Assembly (NCBI RefSeq): GCF_029919255.1
Contig: NZ_CP123991.1
Coordinates: 551,110-615,109 of the forward strand
DNA: 64,000 bases
Origin: a cyanobacterium endosymbiont of Epithemia clementina EcSB
Lineage (GTDB): Bacteria > Cyanobacteriota > Cyanobacteriia > Cyanobacteriales > Microcystaceae
Direction of reading: 5' to 3'
Below, one piece after another: positions 43,691 to 52,824 of this stretch; the first letter of the stretch is position 1; every line of letters begins with the position of its first letter. The position numbers and the translations under genes are program-made. Under the pieces are notes generated by a model. That model was given only the letters and a program-made list of their open reading frames with translations. It searched no databases and was not told the origin of the DNA.

Positions 43691-44657
43691 AGATCTACAA
43701 TAACTGTTTAAAATAAGTATAAGAGAAAATACCAAGCCTAGTATCTTCTGTAGTTTAGACAAAGGTTTGACAAGGAGAAATAACTAAGAAATAAAGTTAA
43801 TTAAAACTATTATTTTTTTAGTTTCTTTAGCTTTTTCAGAGGTAAATTAGATATTTAGAGCTAACAAATTAACTTTTACTTTTAGATAATTTGTATCTGG
43901 TACCACCTATACAGATTTTTTTGTAGAAAAGCAAAATTTATTAAAATAATTAATTTATTAGTTATAATCTAACCTATTTTTAGGGAACTTAATGACTGGC
44001 TGTTATTAACAATTTTTTTTAAAAAAAAGAAAAAAATAACTGCCTATAGCTTAACTAATTACTAGATAAATATTGTATTTTAGTTCCAATTTATACTAAA
44101 TAAATTAGAATAATGATATTAATAAAGCATCATCTCTAAAAGCGGTTAAAAAGATTCTAATACAAGAAGCTGGACTTGACAGAAAGGTAATAAGTATCCA
44201 TAGGCAAAAGTATTCTGCACTAAATACTGTGATAGGATTTTTTCTAAGTATTAGATGGTATAAAATATACTGTCCTTTCTTCATAGTCTATGGTCCATTT
44301 AGGTTCTAATTATAAAAAACTATTAAGTCTTAGTGTAGTCTTCGTTAAGAAATAATTAATCATTGCTTATAATAAATGATTAGGCGAACAACTTGCCGTA
44401 ACTTTTTAGTCAGAAAAATTTTATTATTCTTAACATTAATTTTATAAATTCCATAATAGCATTTTGACTTCAGAAGAATAAAATTTTAAAAAGCTTAGTT
44501 AAAAGTTGTTCTGCAAAAAATATTAAATATTTATTAATTAAATTTAAATAAATTAGAATCTTGGACATTATAGTATAAATTAATGGTGATAGTAACTTTT
44601 TTTGTATTGACATAAATTGCATTAATTAAAGTTAACTAGTTAAACTAAAAAGTCAAG

Positions 44658-45653
44658 ATGAAACATATAATAAGTCATCAAAATATTAAGCAATTGCAAT
44701 TGATTTCTGCTTTAGAAAGTAGCCAAAGATTTAAAGCTTATCCTGTGCTAAAATGGGCAGGTGGAAAAACAAAATTATTGTCACAAATTCAAAAGCAATA
44801 TCCATTAAAATTACAACAAGGTTATCTAAAAACTTACATAGAATCTTTTGTCGGAGGAGGTTCTGTTTTTTTTGATATTTACAATCATTTTAATATTGAA
44901 AAAGCATACCTTTTCGACAAAAATATTGAGCTAGTTATTTTGTATAAAGTTATCAAAAATAACGCTGAATTACTAATTGACAAATTATCAAAAATTAAAG
45001 AAAAGTATCTACATTTAACTGAAAAGAAGAAAGAAGATTTTTACTATCAATCTAGAAACGATTACAATACTTTTGACAAAGAAGCTGATACTAATATTTA
45101 TAAAAAAAATTGGGTAGAACGTGCCGCTCTAACAATTTTCCTGAACCGTACTTGTTTTAATGGGTTGTATCGAGTAAATCGGAAAGGTTTGTTTAATGTC
45201 CCGATGGGTAGATATAAAAATCCGGCTATACTTAACAGCAGCAATATTAGAGCTGTTAGTCAAGCATTTAAAATTGCAAAAATTAAACAATGCGATTTTT
45301 CTGAAGTTCTAAAATATGCGGATAAAAATACTTTTATTTATCATGATCCTCCTTATCGTCCTATTAGTAAAACTGCTACTTTTAATGCTTATAGTTCATT
45401 AGATTTTAATGATAATGAACAACAACGGTTAAGAGATACTTTTATGGAAGCATCTCAGCAAGGAGCTTATCAAATGTTGAGTAATTCTGATCCAACTAAT
45501 TACATCGAAGATTTCTTTTTCGATGAATTATATTGTGGATTTAATATTAAACGCATTTTTGCCTCACGGATGATTAACTCTAAGGGAAATGGTCGTGGTA
45601 AAGTGAGAGAAATTATTGTCACAAATTATTCAGACTATATCAATAAAATTTAA
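44658..45653 (+). CDS. dam: DNA adenine-N6 methyltransferase, D12/Dam class, orphan
   Basis: A 331-residue DNA adenine methylase of the alpha (D12) class, which typically modifies GATC. The N-terminal PVLKWAGGK (29-37) and SAM motif FVGGG (64-68) are present, as are the substrate-recognition block RTCFNGLYRVNRKGLFN with GRYKNP and the catalytic DPPY at 230-233. All catalytic motifs are intact. No restriction endonuclease gene is near, so it is an orphan methylase as far as the window shows, as in Synechocystis where a GATC methylase is solitary. A 44-residue N-terminal stretch precedes motif I, as normal. It is an isolated gene surrounded by deserts. Confidence 0.92.
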   Translation: MKHIISHQNIKQLQLISALESSQRFKAYPVLKWAGGKTKLLSQIQKQYPLKLQQGYLKTYIESFVGGGSVFFDIYNHFNIEKAYLFDKNIELVILYKVIKNNAELLIDKLSKIKEKYLHLTEKKKEDFYYQSRNDYNTFDKEADTNIYKKNWVERAALTIFLNRTCFNGLYRVNRKGLFNVPMGRYKNPAILNSSNIRAVSQAFKIAKIKQCDFSEVLKYADKNTFIYHDPPYRPISKTATFNAYSSLDFNDNEQQRLRDTFMEASQQGAYQMLSNSDPTNYIEDFFFDELYCGFNIKRIFASRMINSKGNGRGKVREIIVTNYSDYINKI

Positions 45654-45732
45654 TTCTCATCACTCCTAAATCTCAAAAAATTAACTATGGTGAGAAATAG
45701 CTAAGTAAAATAATTTGTAGTTCTCCTCGTTT

Positions 45733-45772
45733 TTATTCTTACTTCACAACTTTTGTTGTGAAGTAAGAATAA
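45733..45772 (+). terminator. Hairpin after the adenine methylase
   Basis: The arms 45733-45750 and 45755-45772 are perfectly complementary over 18 bp with a TTTT loop. It starts 80 bp past the methylase stop. The missing 3' T run lowers confidence in terminator function. Confidence 0.6.
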
Positions 45773-45964
45773 GGATTCCCGAACGACTCACTGTTGCATA
45801 CCTTAACATTTCTGTATTTTTTGACTAATAAACTCTATTAGAGGTTACTCATTCTTCTTGTTTTTAATGAATTAATGACCATCAACATCCTCTTACTAAA
45901 TAGATGCAGTATAAACAGGAGCATTTTTTTATTCATTAGCATTGTAGTAAATTACTTTGATTTC

Positions 45965-46004
45965 TAAATAACTAGGCACTATTTGTATAGTGCCTAGTTA
46001 TTTA
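45965..46004. repeat. 18-bp inverted repeat between methylase and LysR remnant
   Basis: The arms 45965-45982 and 45987-46004 are perfect complements over 18 bp with a 4-nt loop (TTGT). It sits in the convergent gap between the methylase and the minus-strand LysR remnant, so it may be the former terminator of the latter. Confidence 0.75.
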
Positions 46005-46149
46005 GTTATAGGATAAATCATTAAAATAGAAGAATTAAATGGTAAACCAGTACGAATCACTATATCGTAAGCTTAACTTATAAGTTAAACAAAATAGTTT
46101 TCATAATGTCAATTAAATTGTAATATCTCTGTAGCGAGTCATCAATTCA

Positions 46150-46489
46150 GTTATTTTCGAACCTAAAACAAAAATTCCACAAAAAATAGGGGTACTAAAT
46201 TAATTATAAGTATTTCTGTTGAATGGAAGTATTGCTGAGAAACTCCTAATGCTGCTTATTTGAGGCTATTGAAAATATCAAGATAGGGTCCGTACAAAGT
46301 TGGAGCTATTGATGTTGGTGTAACTAGGCGAGTAGTACGATAAGATAATGACGCTCCTAAGTAATTTTATAAATCAGTCCCCAGTTTATTGACTGCTGAA
46401 CGAGATAGCTATACTTTGCCAACAGCCGCAACATAGTAACTCTTGTTAACGACTTGAGTGAATGCACGCATACTTCCAAACTTATTCAT
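46150..46489 (-). pseudogene. Remnant of a LysR-type transcription regulator gene (N-terminal HTH part)
   Basis: On the minus strand from ATG 46489-46487 the LysR winged-helix region can be read: NKFGSMRAFTQVV, then a stop, LSRSAVNKLG, another stop, NYLGASLSYRTTRLVTPT, and further decayed sequence to about 46150. At least three in-frame stops occur within the first 85 codons. The effector-binding domain is not recognisable. It diverges from the pirin remnant that starts at 46606, the usual layout of a LysR regulator and its target. Confidence 0.78.
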
Positions 46490-46605
46490 AATAGTTTAAC
46501 TATCTAAAATTTTAGAGACAATGCGCGATTTAAAATTCATATTTTGTTTGTTTAAAAACAATTAATAGTAAAAAAGTGATTTTTAGAAAATAGGAAGTAC
46601 TAACA

Positions 46606-47287
46606 ATGATTACTACTCGTCAGATCCAAGCAGTATATAAAACTAATTCTAGTTAGCTATACAATCGGTGCATTTTTTCTTTTAATAGCTATTAAAAACT
46701 TAATCATACAGACTTTAGTTATCTGCGATTGATTAATAAATATCAATTTGAACCAACCCCAAAATTTGACTCTCATAATCACAAAGATGTGGGAATTATC
46801 TCCTACCTTTTGAAGGATGTATTAGAAAATAAAGATAGTGTTATGAACAGTTCAGTAATTCCTCTAAAGGATATACAATAAATGTTAACTAAGACAGGAA
46901 TTATTCACAGCAAATTTAATGCTTCTATTCCCGAGTCAGTTTACTTTCAGCAAATTGAGCCCATCGCTAATACAAAATGACTTGAACTAGGCTATCGATA
47001 AAAGTATTTTTCTCGGTCTACAAAACAAGAAAAATTAAGATTGACAGCCCGCCCCGATGACTAAGATCTATAAAGATGTTGATTTCTATGGTTACTGTTT
47101 TGGATAAAGGTGACCATGTTAATCACAACAGTAACAACAATTGATTGTTCTAACTTTAAGTTGTTAACGATTTTTTAGATAGCAATGACTAAATACTAGG
47201 AATGGTGCTATCTTTAGCTCAGGAATTTAATATTGAACTTGCTGTTACTAGCAATAATACCTAGATCTTACTTTTCAAATTAATCCA
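46606..47287 (+). pseudogene. Broken pirin family gene
   Basis: From ATG 46606 the pirin (cupin) family can be followed with several stops: MITTRQIQAVYKT, PKFDSHNHKDVGIISYLL (metal-binding His-x-His region), LENKDSVMNSSVIPLKDIQ-stop, KTGIIHSKFNASIPESVYF, then YFSRSTKQEKLRLTARPDD, and fragments of the second cupin domain up to about 47287. Frame changes occur after 47050. Pirins are iron-containing cupins, some with quercetinase activity. This copy cannot make a full protein. It lies between the LysR remnant and the nitroreductase. Confidence 0.87.
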
Positions 47288-47377
47288 GCAAATGAGAATA
47301 GACAAAAGCTTGTTTAAGCTTTTTTGAAAAACTCATTTTTTTTCAACCGTTCAACTTATAACAAGGGTTTTTACTTT

Positions 47378-47983
47378 ATGAAAACTTTAGAGGTAATTTA
47401 TCAACGTCGCTCTGTCAAGGGTTACGATCCCAACCACAAAATAACTCCTGAAGAAGAACAGAAACTTCTTGAGGCAACGATTCAGTCTCCCACTAGTTTT
47501 AATATTCAACATTGGCGCTTTGTTATTCTTCGGGATCCAGAATTACGACAAAAAATTCGTAAAGAATTTGGTAATGATCAAGCTCAAATGACAGATGCTT
47601 CTTTACTGATTCTATTTACAGCAGATATGAAAGCTTGGCGGAAAAAACCTCAACGTTATTGGCGTAATGCTCCTCAAGAAGTGGCGGATTTATTAGTTAA
47701 TTGGATGGGGATATTTTATGAAGGACGGGAATGGTTGCAGCAGGATGAGGCTCAACGTTCGATTGGTATGGCAATGCAGACTCTAATGTTAACAGCTAAA
47801 GCGATGGGTTATGATTCCTGTCCAATGATTGGTTTTGATATTGATAAAGTAGCAGAGCTGATTAATTTACCAGATGATTATGTCATGGGTCCAATGGTAG
47901 CAATTGGTAAAAAAGTCAAAGAGCCTTGGCCTAAACCTGGACAATTACCGCTGGGTGAGTTAGTGGTTGAAAATAAATTTTAA
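47378..47983 (+). CDS. Nitroreductase family FMN oxidoreductase
   Basis: A 201-residue flavoprotein of the nitroreductase family (FMN-dependent NAD(P)H oxidation of nitro- or quinone-like substrates). Family marks are the N-terminal RRSVKGYD FMN-phosphate site, SPTSFNIQHWRFV, and the C-terminal MGYDSCPMIGFD with GPMVAIGKK. I chose the ATG at 47378, preceded by AAGGG at 47363-47367; an in-frame TTG at 47324 would add 18 residues. Neighbouring LysR, pirin and short-chain dehydrogenase genes are all broken, yet this one is intact. The natural substrate cannot be inferred. Confidence 0.88.
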   Translation: MKTLEVIYQRRSVKGYDPNHKITPEEEQKLLEATIQSPTSFNIQHWRFVILRDPELRQKIRKEFGNDQAQMTDASLLILFTADMKAWRKKPQRYWRNAPQEVADLLVNWMGIFYEGREWLQQDEAQRSIGMAMQTLMLTAKAMGYDSCPMIGFDIDKVAELINLPDDYVMGPMVAIGKKVKEPWPKPGQLPLGELVVENKF

Positions 47984-48060
47984 ACGGCAGCTTTTAGAAA
48001 GAAAAATGTAAGATCTTATTAAAAGTTTTAGACCGCAATTAGGATTTATTTAAATAAAAT

Positions 48061-48885
48061 ATGACATTAAATCATCGCGTACAATATAACCAATTCAGCT
48101 GTCTTAGTAAGAGGTTCTAATCAAGGTATTAGGAAAATCACTTTAGAATCTTTGATTGGAAATAGAGTAGCTAAAAGTCTATACTGCTGTCCGTAAGGTA
48201 AAAAGGATTAAAGTACTTTAATAGATAAATAAATTTGTCCCTACTACTGTTAATTCATCCAATTGTTCCTCCCTCATATTTATGAGACAGCTAAAATCAC
48301 TCTGGATGTAGAAATAGTGATTGACAATGCTGGCAGATTTAGAGATGGTAAATTATTTACGGACTATATGATTTAACTTTTAAAGTTTTAAATAAATACT
48401 AATCTTTATAGCACATTTGTCATGGTTAAGGCCTTTATTTCTGTCCTTGAAGTTAATTAAGACAGTATATTTTGTTAGCTTAATTTTAGTTGTTTATTTA
48501 CTTAATACAGGCTTCTTTACTTTTCTTCACTTAAAACTCTTATCCTCAAACATTTTAAGTCTTTCTTCTCCAAATTAATTATATTTTTGAGAATTCCCTC
48601 ATTATAACTGAAATTTATTCTCACAGCGAGTTCACTTTTTTAAAAAGTCCATCCTTGAGATACTTACAAAAGTAAATGCTATTTTCTTAACTAGACAAAG
48701 TTTTAAATTTGAAAGGAATGAACTTTTAGTCTTAAGTGAACTAAGATGTGGAGTTAAACAAAGTTTTCTAGAGATTATTTTTATCTAGATTATTTCCCGC
48801 CTATTATTAATAGTAAGCCTATTTTTATAATCGAGCAAAGTCTAACTACTTTTAAAAAAGTTAAATTTTAGATCTACACATATTT
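48061..48885 (+). pseudogene. Broken short-chain dehydrogenase/reductase gene
   Basis: The plus strand downstream of the nitroreductase reads TNSAVLVRGSNQGIRKI (from the SDR NAD-binding motif TGxxxGIG with changes), then LESLIGNRVAKSLY, several stops, ETAKITLDVEIVIDNAG (the NNAG motif as DNAG), and a later stretch with FVMVKAFISVLEVN. Frames shift at least twice. The catalytic YxxxK is not recognisable. The end is estimated from the loss of similarity near 48880. It was probably part of the LysR-pirin-nitroreductase cluster. Confidence 0.75.
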
Positions 48886-48908
48886 AGAACATTTAATTTT
48901 CATTGCTA

Positions 48909-50834
48909 TTAAGTTTTTCTAGATTCAGAAATCATTGCATAATGATGTATTTTTTTCTGTGAACGTAGTTCCAAATATACCAACAAAGCGTTAATATCAG
49001 CAGGGTTAACCCCCCCAATGCGGGATGCTTGACCTAAAGTTAAAGGTCTGATTTTAGTTAACTTTTCCCTAGATTCCATTGACAATGTCTCAATTATCAT
49101 ATAATTAATATTATTTGGTAATGGACGATTACTATGACGACTAATTTGGTCAATTTGGTTTTGTTGGCGTTTCAAATAACCTGAATATTTAATATCGATT
49201 TCTGTCCCTTGTTTTTCTACTAAACTAAGTTGAGCATTCCCTAACCCATAGCGATCTAAGTCTACATAATGAAACCCAGGACGGCGTAACAAATCTGCTA
49301 AGGTAATTGACCCTCTAATCTTTTGTTGAGTTTCTGTTGCGATGGTAATTCCTACCTTATCCATTCCTTTAATTCTAGTTTCATGCAGACGTTTTTTTTC
49401 TATAGAAATACTATTTTGTTTTGTTTGAAAAAGTTGCCAACGACGCTCATCAATTAACCCGATTTTTCGTCCTAACGGTGTTAACCGTTGATCTGCATTA
49501 TCTGACCTTAAAATTAAACGATATTCGGAACGAGAGGTTAACATTCGATAGGGTTCTCGTAGATCTTTTGTACACAAATCATCAATTAAAGTTCCCAGAT
49601 AACTTTCCTCTCGTGGAAAGATAATCATCTCTTTATTTTTAACTAACTGAACTGCATTAATTCCTGCTACGATACCTTGGGCAGCTGCTTCTTCATATCC
49701 TGTAGTTCCATTGACTTGACCAGCGCAAAATAACCCTTCAATTTTCTTAGTCATCAGGGTTGGATAACATTGGGTGGCGGGAAGATAATCATATTCCACC
49801 GCGTAGGCTGGCCGTAACATTGCGCATTTTTCTAACCCTGGAAGGGTTCTTAACATCGCTAATTGAATATCTTCAGGAAGTCCCGTAGAAAATCCTTGGA
49901 TATAAAGTTCAGGAATATCTCGGCCTTCGGGTTCAATAAAAATTTGATGACTCTCTTTATCTGCAAACCGAACAATTTTGTCTTCAATAGAAGGACAGTA
50001 ACGAGGACCTTTAGAGTCGATAAATCCACCGTAGATTGGAGATAGGTGTAAATTATCACTAATGATCTGATGGGTTTTGACTGTGGTTCTAGTTAAATAA
50101 CAGTTCATTTGTTCTCGTTCAATCCAAACTTCAGGATCAAAACTAAACCAGCGTACTTCATCATCAGGGGGTTGAGGTTCTAAATTACGATAATCTACAG
50201 ATCGTTTGTCCACTCTAGCAGGGGTTCCGGTTTTGAGTCTTCCAGTTTCAAACCCCAATTTATTCAAAGTTTCACTAAGTCCTACCGCCGCAAATTCTCC
50301 TGCTCTTCCCGCTTCCATCGATTTATTCCCAATCCAAATACGACCCCTTAAAAAAGTTCCGGTCGTTAAAACAACTGCTTGTGCGCTAAAGCAAGTACCA
50401 AAGTAGGTTTCAACGCCGATCACTTGGTCATTTTTTCCTAGGATTAAATCCGTCACCATCCCTTCCCGAATTGTTAAATTATCTTGATCATCAACAATTT
50501 TTTTCATTACAGCTGAATATTCCCGTTTATCGGTCTGGGCGCGTAAAGCCCACACTGCAGGACCTCTTGAGCTGTTAAGAACTCGTTTTTGCAGATAGGT
50601 ACGATCTGCCATTTTGCCGATTTCTCCCCCTAATGCGTCTACCTCATGGGTAAGTTGAGACTTCCCTAGTCCTCCCACTGCGGGGTTACACGGTTGCCAA
50701 GCGATTTTATCTAGGTTGAGGGTTAACATTAGGGTGCGACATCCACAACGTGCACTGGCTAAAGCTGCCTCGCATCCTGCATGGCCTGCGCCAACAACGA
50801 TGATATCAAAGGTGTCTTGGAAGTCGATAGTCAT
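48909..50834 (-). CDS. mnmG: tRNA uridine 5-carboxymethylaminomethyl modification enzyme MnmG (GidA)
   Basis: MnmG with MnmE installs the cmnm5 group on wobble U34 of certain tRNAs. The 641-residue FAD enzyme has the N-terminal dinucleotide motif [10 protein letters not shown] (from G15), [12 protein letters not shown], the second FAD region [18 protein letters not shown], and the C-terminal helical domain that contacts MnmE and tRNA ([18 protein letters not shown]). The length is complete. A 48-bp palindrome lies 63 bp upstream of its start codon in the divergent gap. Downstream is the decayed dehydrogenase on the other strand. Confidence 0.97.
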   Translation of the reverse strand: MTIDFQDTFDIIVVGAGHAGCEAALASARCGCRTLMLTLNLDKIAWQPCNPAVGGLGKSQLTHEVDALGGEIGKMADRTYLQKRVLNSSRGPAVWALRAQTDKREYSAVMKKIVDDQDNLTIREGMVTDLILGKNDQVIGVETYFGTCFSAQAVVLTTGTFLRGRIWIGNKSMEAGRAGEFAAVGLSETLNKLGFETGRLKTGTPARVDKRSVDYRNLEPQPPDDEVRWFSFDPEVWIEREQMNCYLTRTTVKTHQIISDNLHLSPIYGGFIDSKGPRYCPSIEDKIVRFADKESHQIFIEPEGRDIPELYIQGFSTGLPEDIQLAMLRTLPGLEKCAMLRPAYAVEYDYLPATQCYPTLMTKKIEGLFCAGQVNGTTGYEEAAAQGIVAGINAVQLVKNKEMIIFPREESYLGTLIDDLCTKDLREPYRMLTSRSEYRLILRSDNADQRLTPLGRKIGLIDERRWQLFQTKQNSISIEKKRLHETRIKGMDKVGITIATETQQKIRGSITLADLLRRPGFHYVDLDRYGLGNAQLSLVEKQGTEIDIKYSGYLKRQQNQIDQISRHSNRPLPNNINYMIIETLSMESREKLTKIRPLTLGQASRIGGVNPADINALLVYLELRSQKKIHHYAMISESRKT

Positions 50835-51228
50835 TATATTTACGAAATATTTACGAAAAAAAATAGCCTCTTTGACTTATAGAATAACAAATTTTTAAAT
50901 TTATCTTATCAATGAGTAATTAATTACTCATTGATAAGATAAATTCAGAGAAAATTATATCTATGGAGATAATTCAAGCCCGTTTATAATGATTTATTTG
51001 CCCTCGAGTCAAATAAATCTGAAAGCTAAGTCTCGGTATATTTTAAAAATTTGACTAACTTTTAAGTATCACTTATTGAACTTGTAATCATTTTTAAATG
51101 ACCCAAGCAACTGATATTTTTTGTTCTTAGTATTAAACGATGAGACTTGGCAAAAATTGTATCTCAGGTTAAGCTCTAAGCGGAATCATAATCTGATCTA
51201 AATTTTCTCGTGTGGTGTTGAGAAGTTA
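50835..51228. other. Divergent gap between mnmG and the small membrane peptide gene
   Basis: No gene was seen. Promoters of both flanking genes should lie here. The main structure is the perfect palindrome at 50898-50945. Confidence 0.6.
50898..50945. repeat. 48-bp perfect palindrome upstream of mnmG
   Basis: The arms 50898-50921 and 50922-50945 are exact reverse complements over 24 bp with no spacer. Both flanking genes are transcribed away from it, so it does not sit at a gene end. Confidence 0.85.
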
Positions 51229-51483
51229 ATGAAAGCACAGACCCCCCAACTTCGAACTCTTCCCTGGGGCTTACTCTGGGAATTTTTATTACTAACTAGT
51301 GCATTGGGCACTTCTGCTGGCCTAGGTTTTGGAGCTGCCATAACGTTAAACCGTCCTGTTGAGCCTGGGGGGACTGTTTTGCATTCGGAACAGTCCTTTC
51401 CTCCTCGCCAGGACTGGCCAATTGGCCAAACTGTAGAGACTATCTCACATGGCCAAACTGTAGAGACTATCTCAAAGCGTTAA
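51229..51483 (+). CDS. Small cyanobacterial membrane-anchored protein, unknown function
   Basis: An 84-residue protein with one hydrophobic helix (about residues 14-40, FLLLTSALGTSAGLGFGAAI) and a proline-rich outer part (RPVEPGGTVLHSEQSFPPR). It resembles short conserved hypothetical proteins of cyanobacteria, from memory only. The C terminus carries a tandem GQTVETIS duplication caused by a 27-bp direct repeat (51424-51450 and 51451-51477), just before the stop, suggesting a recent slippage extension. It is probably a real gene because the composition is less AT-rich than the surroundings and the frame is open with an ATG. No function can be assigned. Confidence 0.65.
   Translation: MKAQTPQLRTLPWGLLWEFLLLTSALGTSAGLGFGAAITLNRPVEPGGTVLHSEQSFPPRQDWPIGQTVETISHGQTVETISKR
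51424..51477 (+). repeat. 27-bp tandem duplication in the 3' end of the small membrane gene
   Basis: The unit GGCCAAACTGTAGAGACTAT followed by CTCA is identical in both copies (24 of 27 positions exact), giving two GQTVETIS peptide copies in frame before the stop. Confidence 0.9.
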
Positions 51484-51536
51484 GTTAAAAGTCGATAGGG
51501 GTAAACGACTGTTGACCCCTACTCTGTGTAAATAAT

Positions 51537-52824
51537 TTAGATTTTTGTCGTAGATGAATTAATCAGTGGAAAAAATTCCAAAGATTTCGCTAAATTTTGA
51601 GAATTGATGAGATCTTTTGATTCTCGAAGCTTAAAAGTTTTTTGAACAGTCTGAGGTAATTGAAAGGCTCCAAGATACAAAGCAGCAATCAAATCCCGAT
51701 CCATTCATTCTGTAATGGCATCTCCTTGAAGAAAAATAAGTTGTTTATCCCCAGGTTTTTCCGTTCATACACAGAGTTAAACAATAGTACAGTTCAGCCC
51801 ACTGTGACCCACTAACTTTTCTTCTCGCCGTTTCGAAATTGAAATTTTGCCGGGTTGATCATCCATGCTGACGGAAATAGGTTCTTTGTCTAAATTGAAG
51901 ACCGACTGACCTCGGAGGGTAAAACCTGTGGAACTAATTAGGATAAATAGAGAGATCTAGGTTTGACCAAGAATGCTTCTTCGTACTCAAATTTCGTCTG
52001 CATCAGTTGCATTGAATAGATCTGAGGGACATTAAATGCCCTTACTTTTGGGATGGTTTCTGCCCGAAAAATAAGAATTAAATTCAGCAAAGAGGATACG
52101 AATAGTTTTAAGAACCGTTAGATAAAGATATCGAAGAAATAACGAGATCCTAGACCGCACCACTTGCTCCAACAACGTATAATAAACCTATATTTTATCT
52201 CCTTATACTTGTGGTTTTATTACTTAATAACCCAATAAACCAAAATAAGTTTTAAAAACTCAGTCTTTTACAGAAGTAACTCCCCGTTATTAACAATAAA
52301 AACATGACGTAAATAAACTGTACAGTTTTCCCCCAGATATATTCTAATTTTACTTACTATTCCAATCACAACATTATCTACCGCACCTCAAATACTTTTT
52401 AAAGTTGCGCTAGGATGACTAAAATCAAAAATAATTTTTTCCCTGACCGCAGATACTTTTTTACTATACCTGTCAAATTTTTTATCTCTGAATATTCTAT
52501 TTTTTTAGGGCTATCCGACACTTGAGATATATAAAATTTTTTCTCTTGATAGTGCTTATCTCAGTTGGTGGTATCTAATTTGACAGGATCAACGCGAGTT
52601 CCGGTACAATTAATTACCCTTGAAATATTTTCAACTAATTTATGAAGTTAAAGTTTCGGTACGAGTAATATCTGCTTGAATAAATTTAACTTTTTTGAAA
52701 AAACTCTGTCAGCTTTTTAAATATTTTGAGCTAAAGTGCGGATAGCATAATTTTGTCAAAGGAGAAGGTTAACTACTTGCTCACCTATTTCTCCAGGTGC
52801 TCCAGCTCCTAAAATTATTGTCAT
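51537..52824 (-). pseudogene. Broken NAD(P)-binding/CIA30 fusion gene
   Basis: The minus strand from ATG 52824-52822 shows the Rossmann start MTIILGAGAPGEIGEQVVNL, then VINCTGTRVDPV, a decayed CIA30 (complex I intermediate-associated) domain with SGGKLYSLFT-like pieces and VTSVK, and finally LRGQSVFNLDKEPISVSMDD, EKPGDKQLIFLQGD and LPQTVQKTFKLRESK to a stop at 51537. Numerous stops and frame changes interrupt it over 1.29 kb, roughly the expected size. In intact cyanobacteria the protein resembles atypical SDRs linked to photosynthetic complex assembly (Ycf39-like), but its function is uncertain. Confidence 0.8.

Larger units (their letters stand above)
42416..44657. other. 2.2-kb AT-rich desert between tRNA-Phe and the adenine methylase
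   Basis: This is the longest stretch without any gene or recognisable remnant. It is extremely AT-rich with long A/T runs, five TTTA units in tandem at 42816-42835 and a 19-bp-arm hairpin at 43648-43690. No frame over about 60 codons looks protein-like. Confidence 0.7.
45654..46149. other. Gap after the methylase with two hairpins
   Basis: No gene was seen. Two long hairpins (45733-45772 and 45965-46004) are present, and a 16-bp palindrome TTAACTTATAAGTTAA lies near 46073-46090. The first hairpin could terminate the methylase transcript. Confidence 0.6.

Noticed and set aside
42416-44657. Possible origin of replication in the AT-rich desert
   Set aside because: No cluster of DnaA-box-like sequences and no dnaA/dnaN neighbour was seen.
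44658-45653. Restriction-modification system around the adenine methylase
   Set aside because: No endonuclease gene or remnant was found within several kb on either side.
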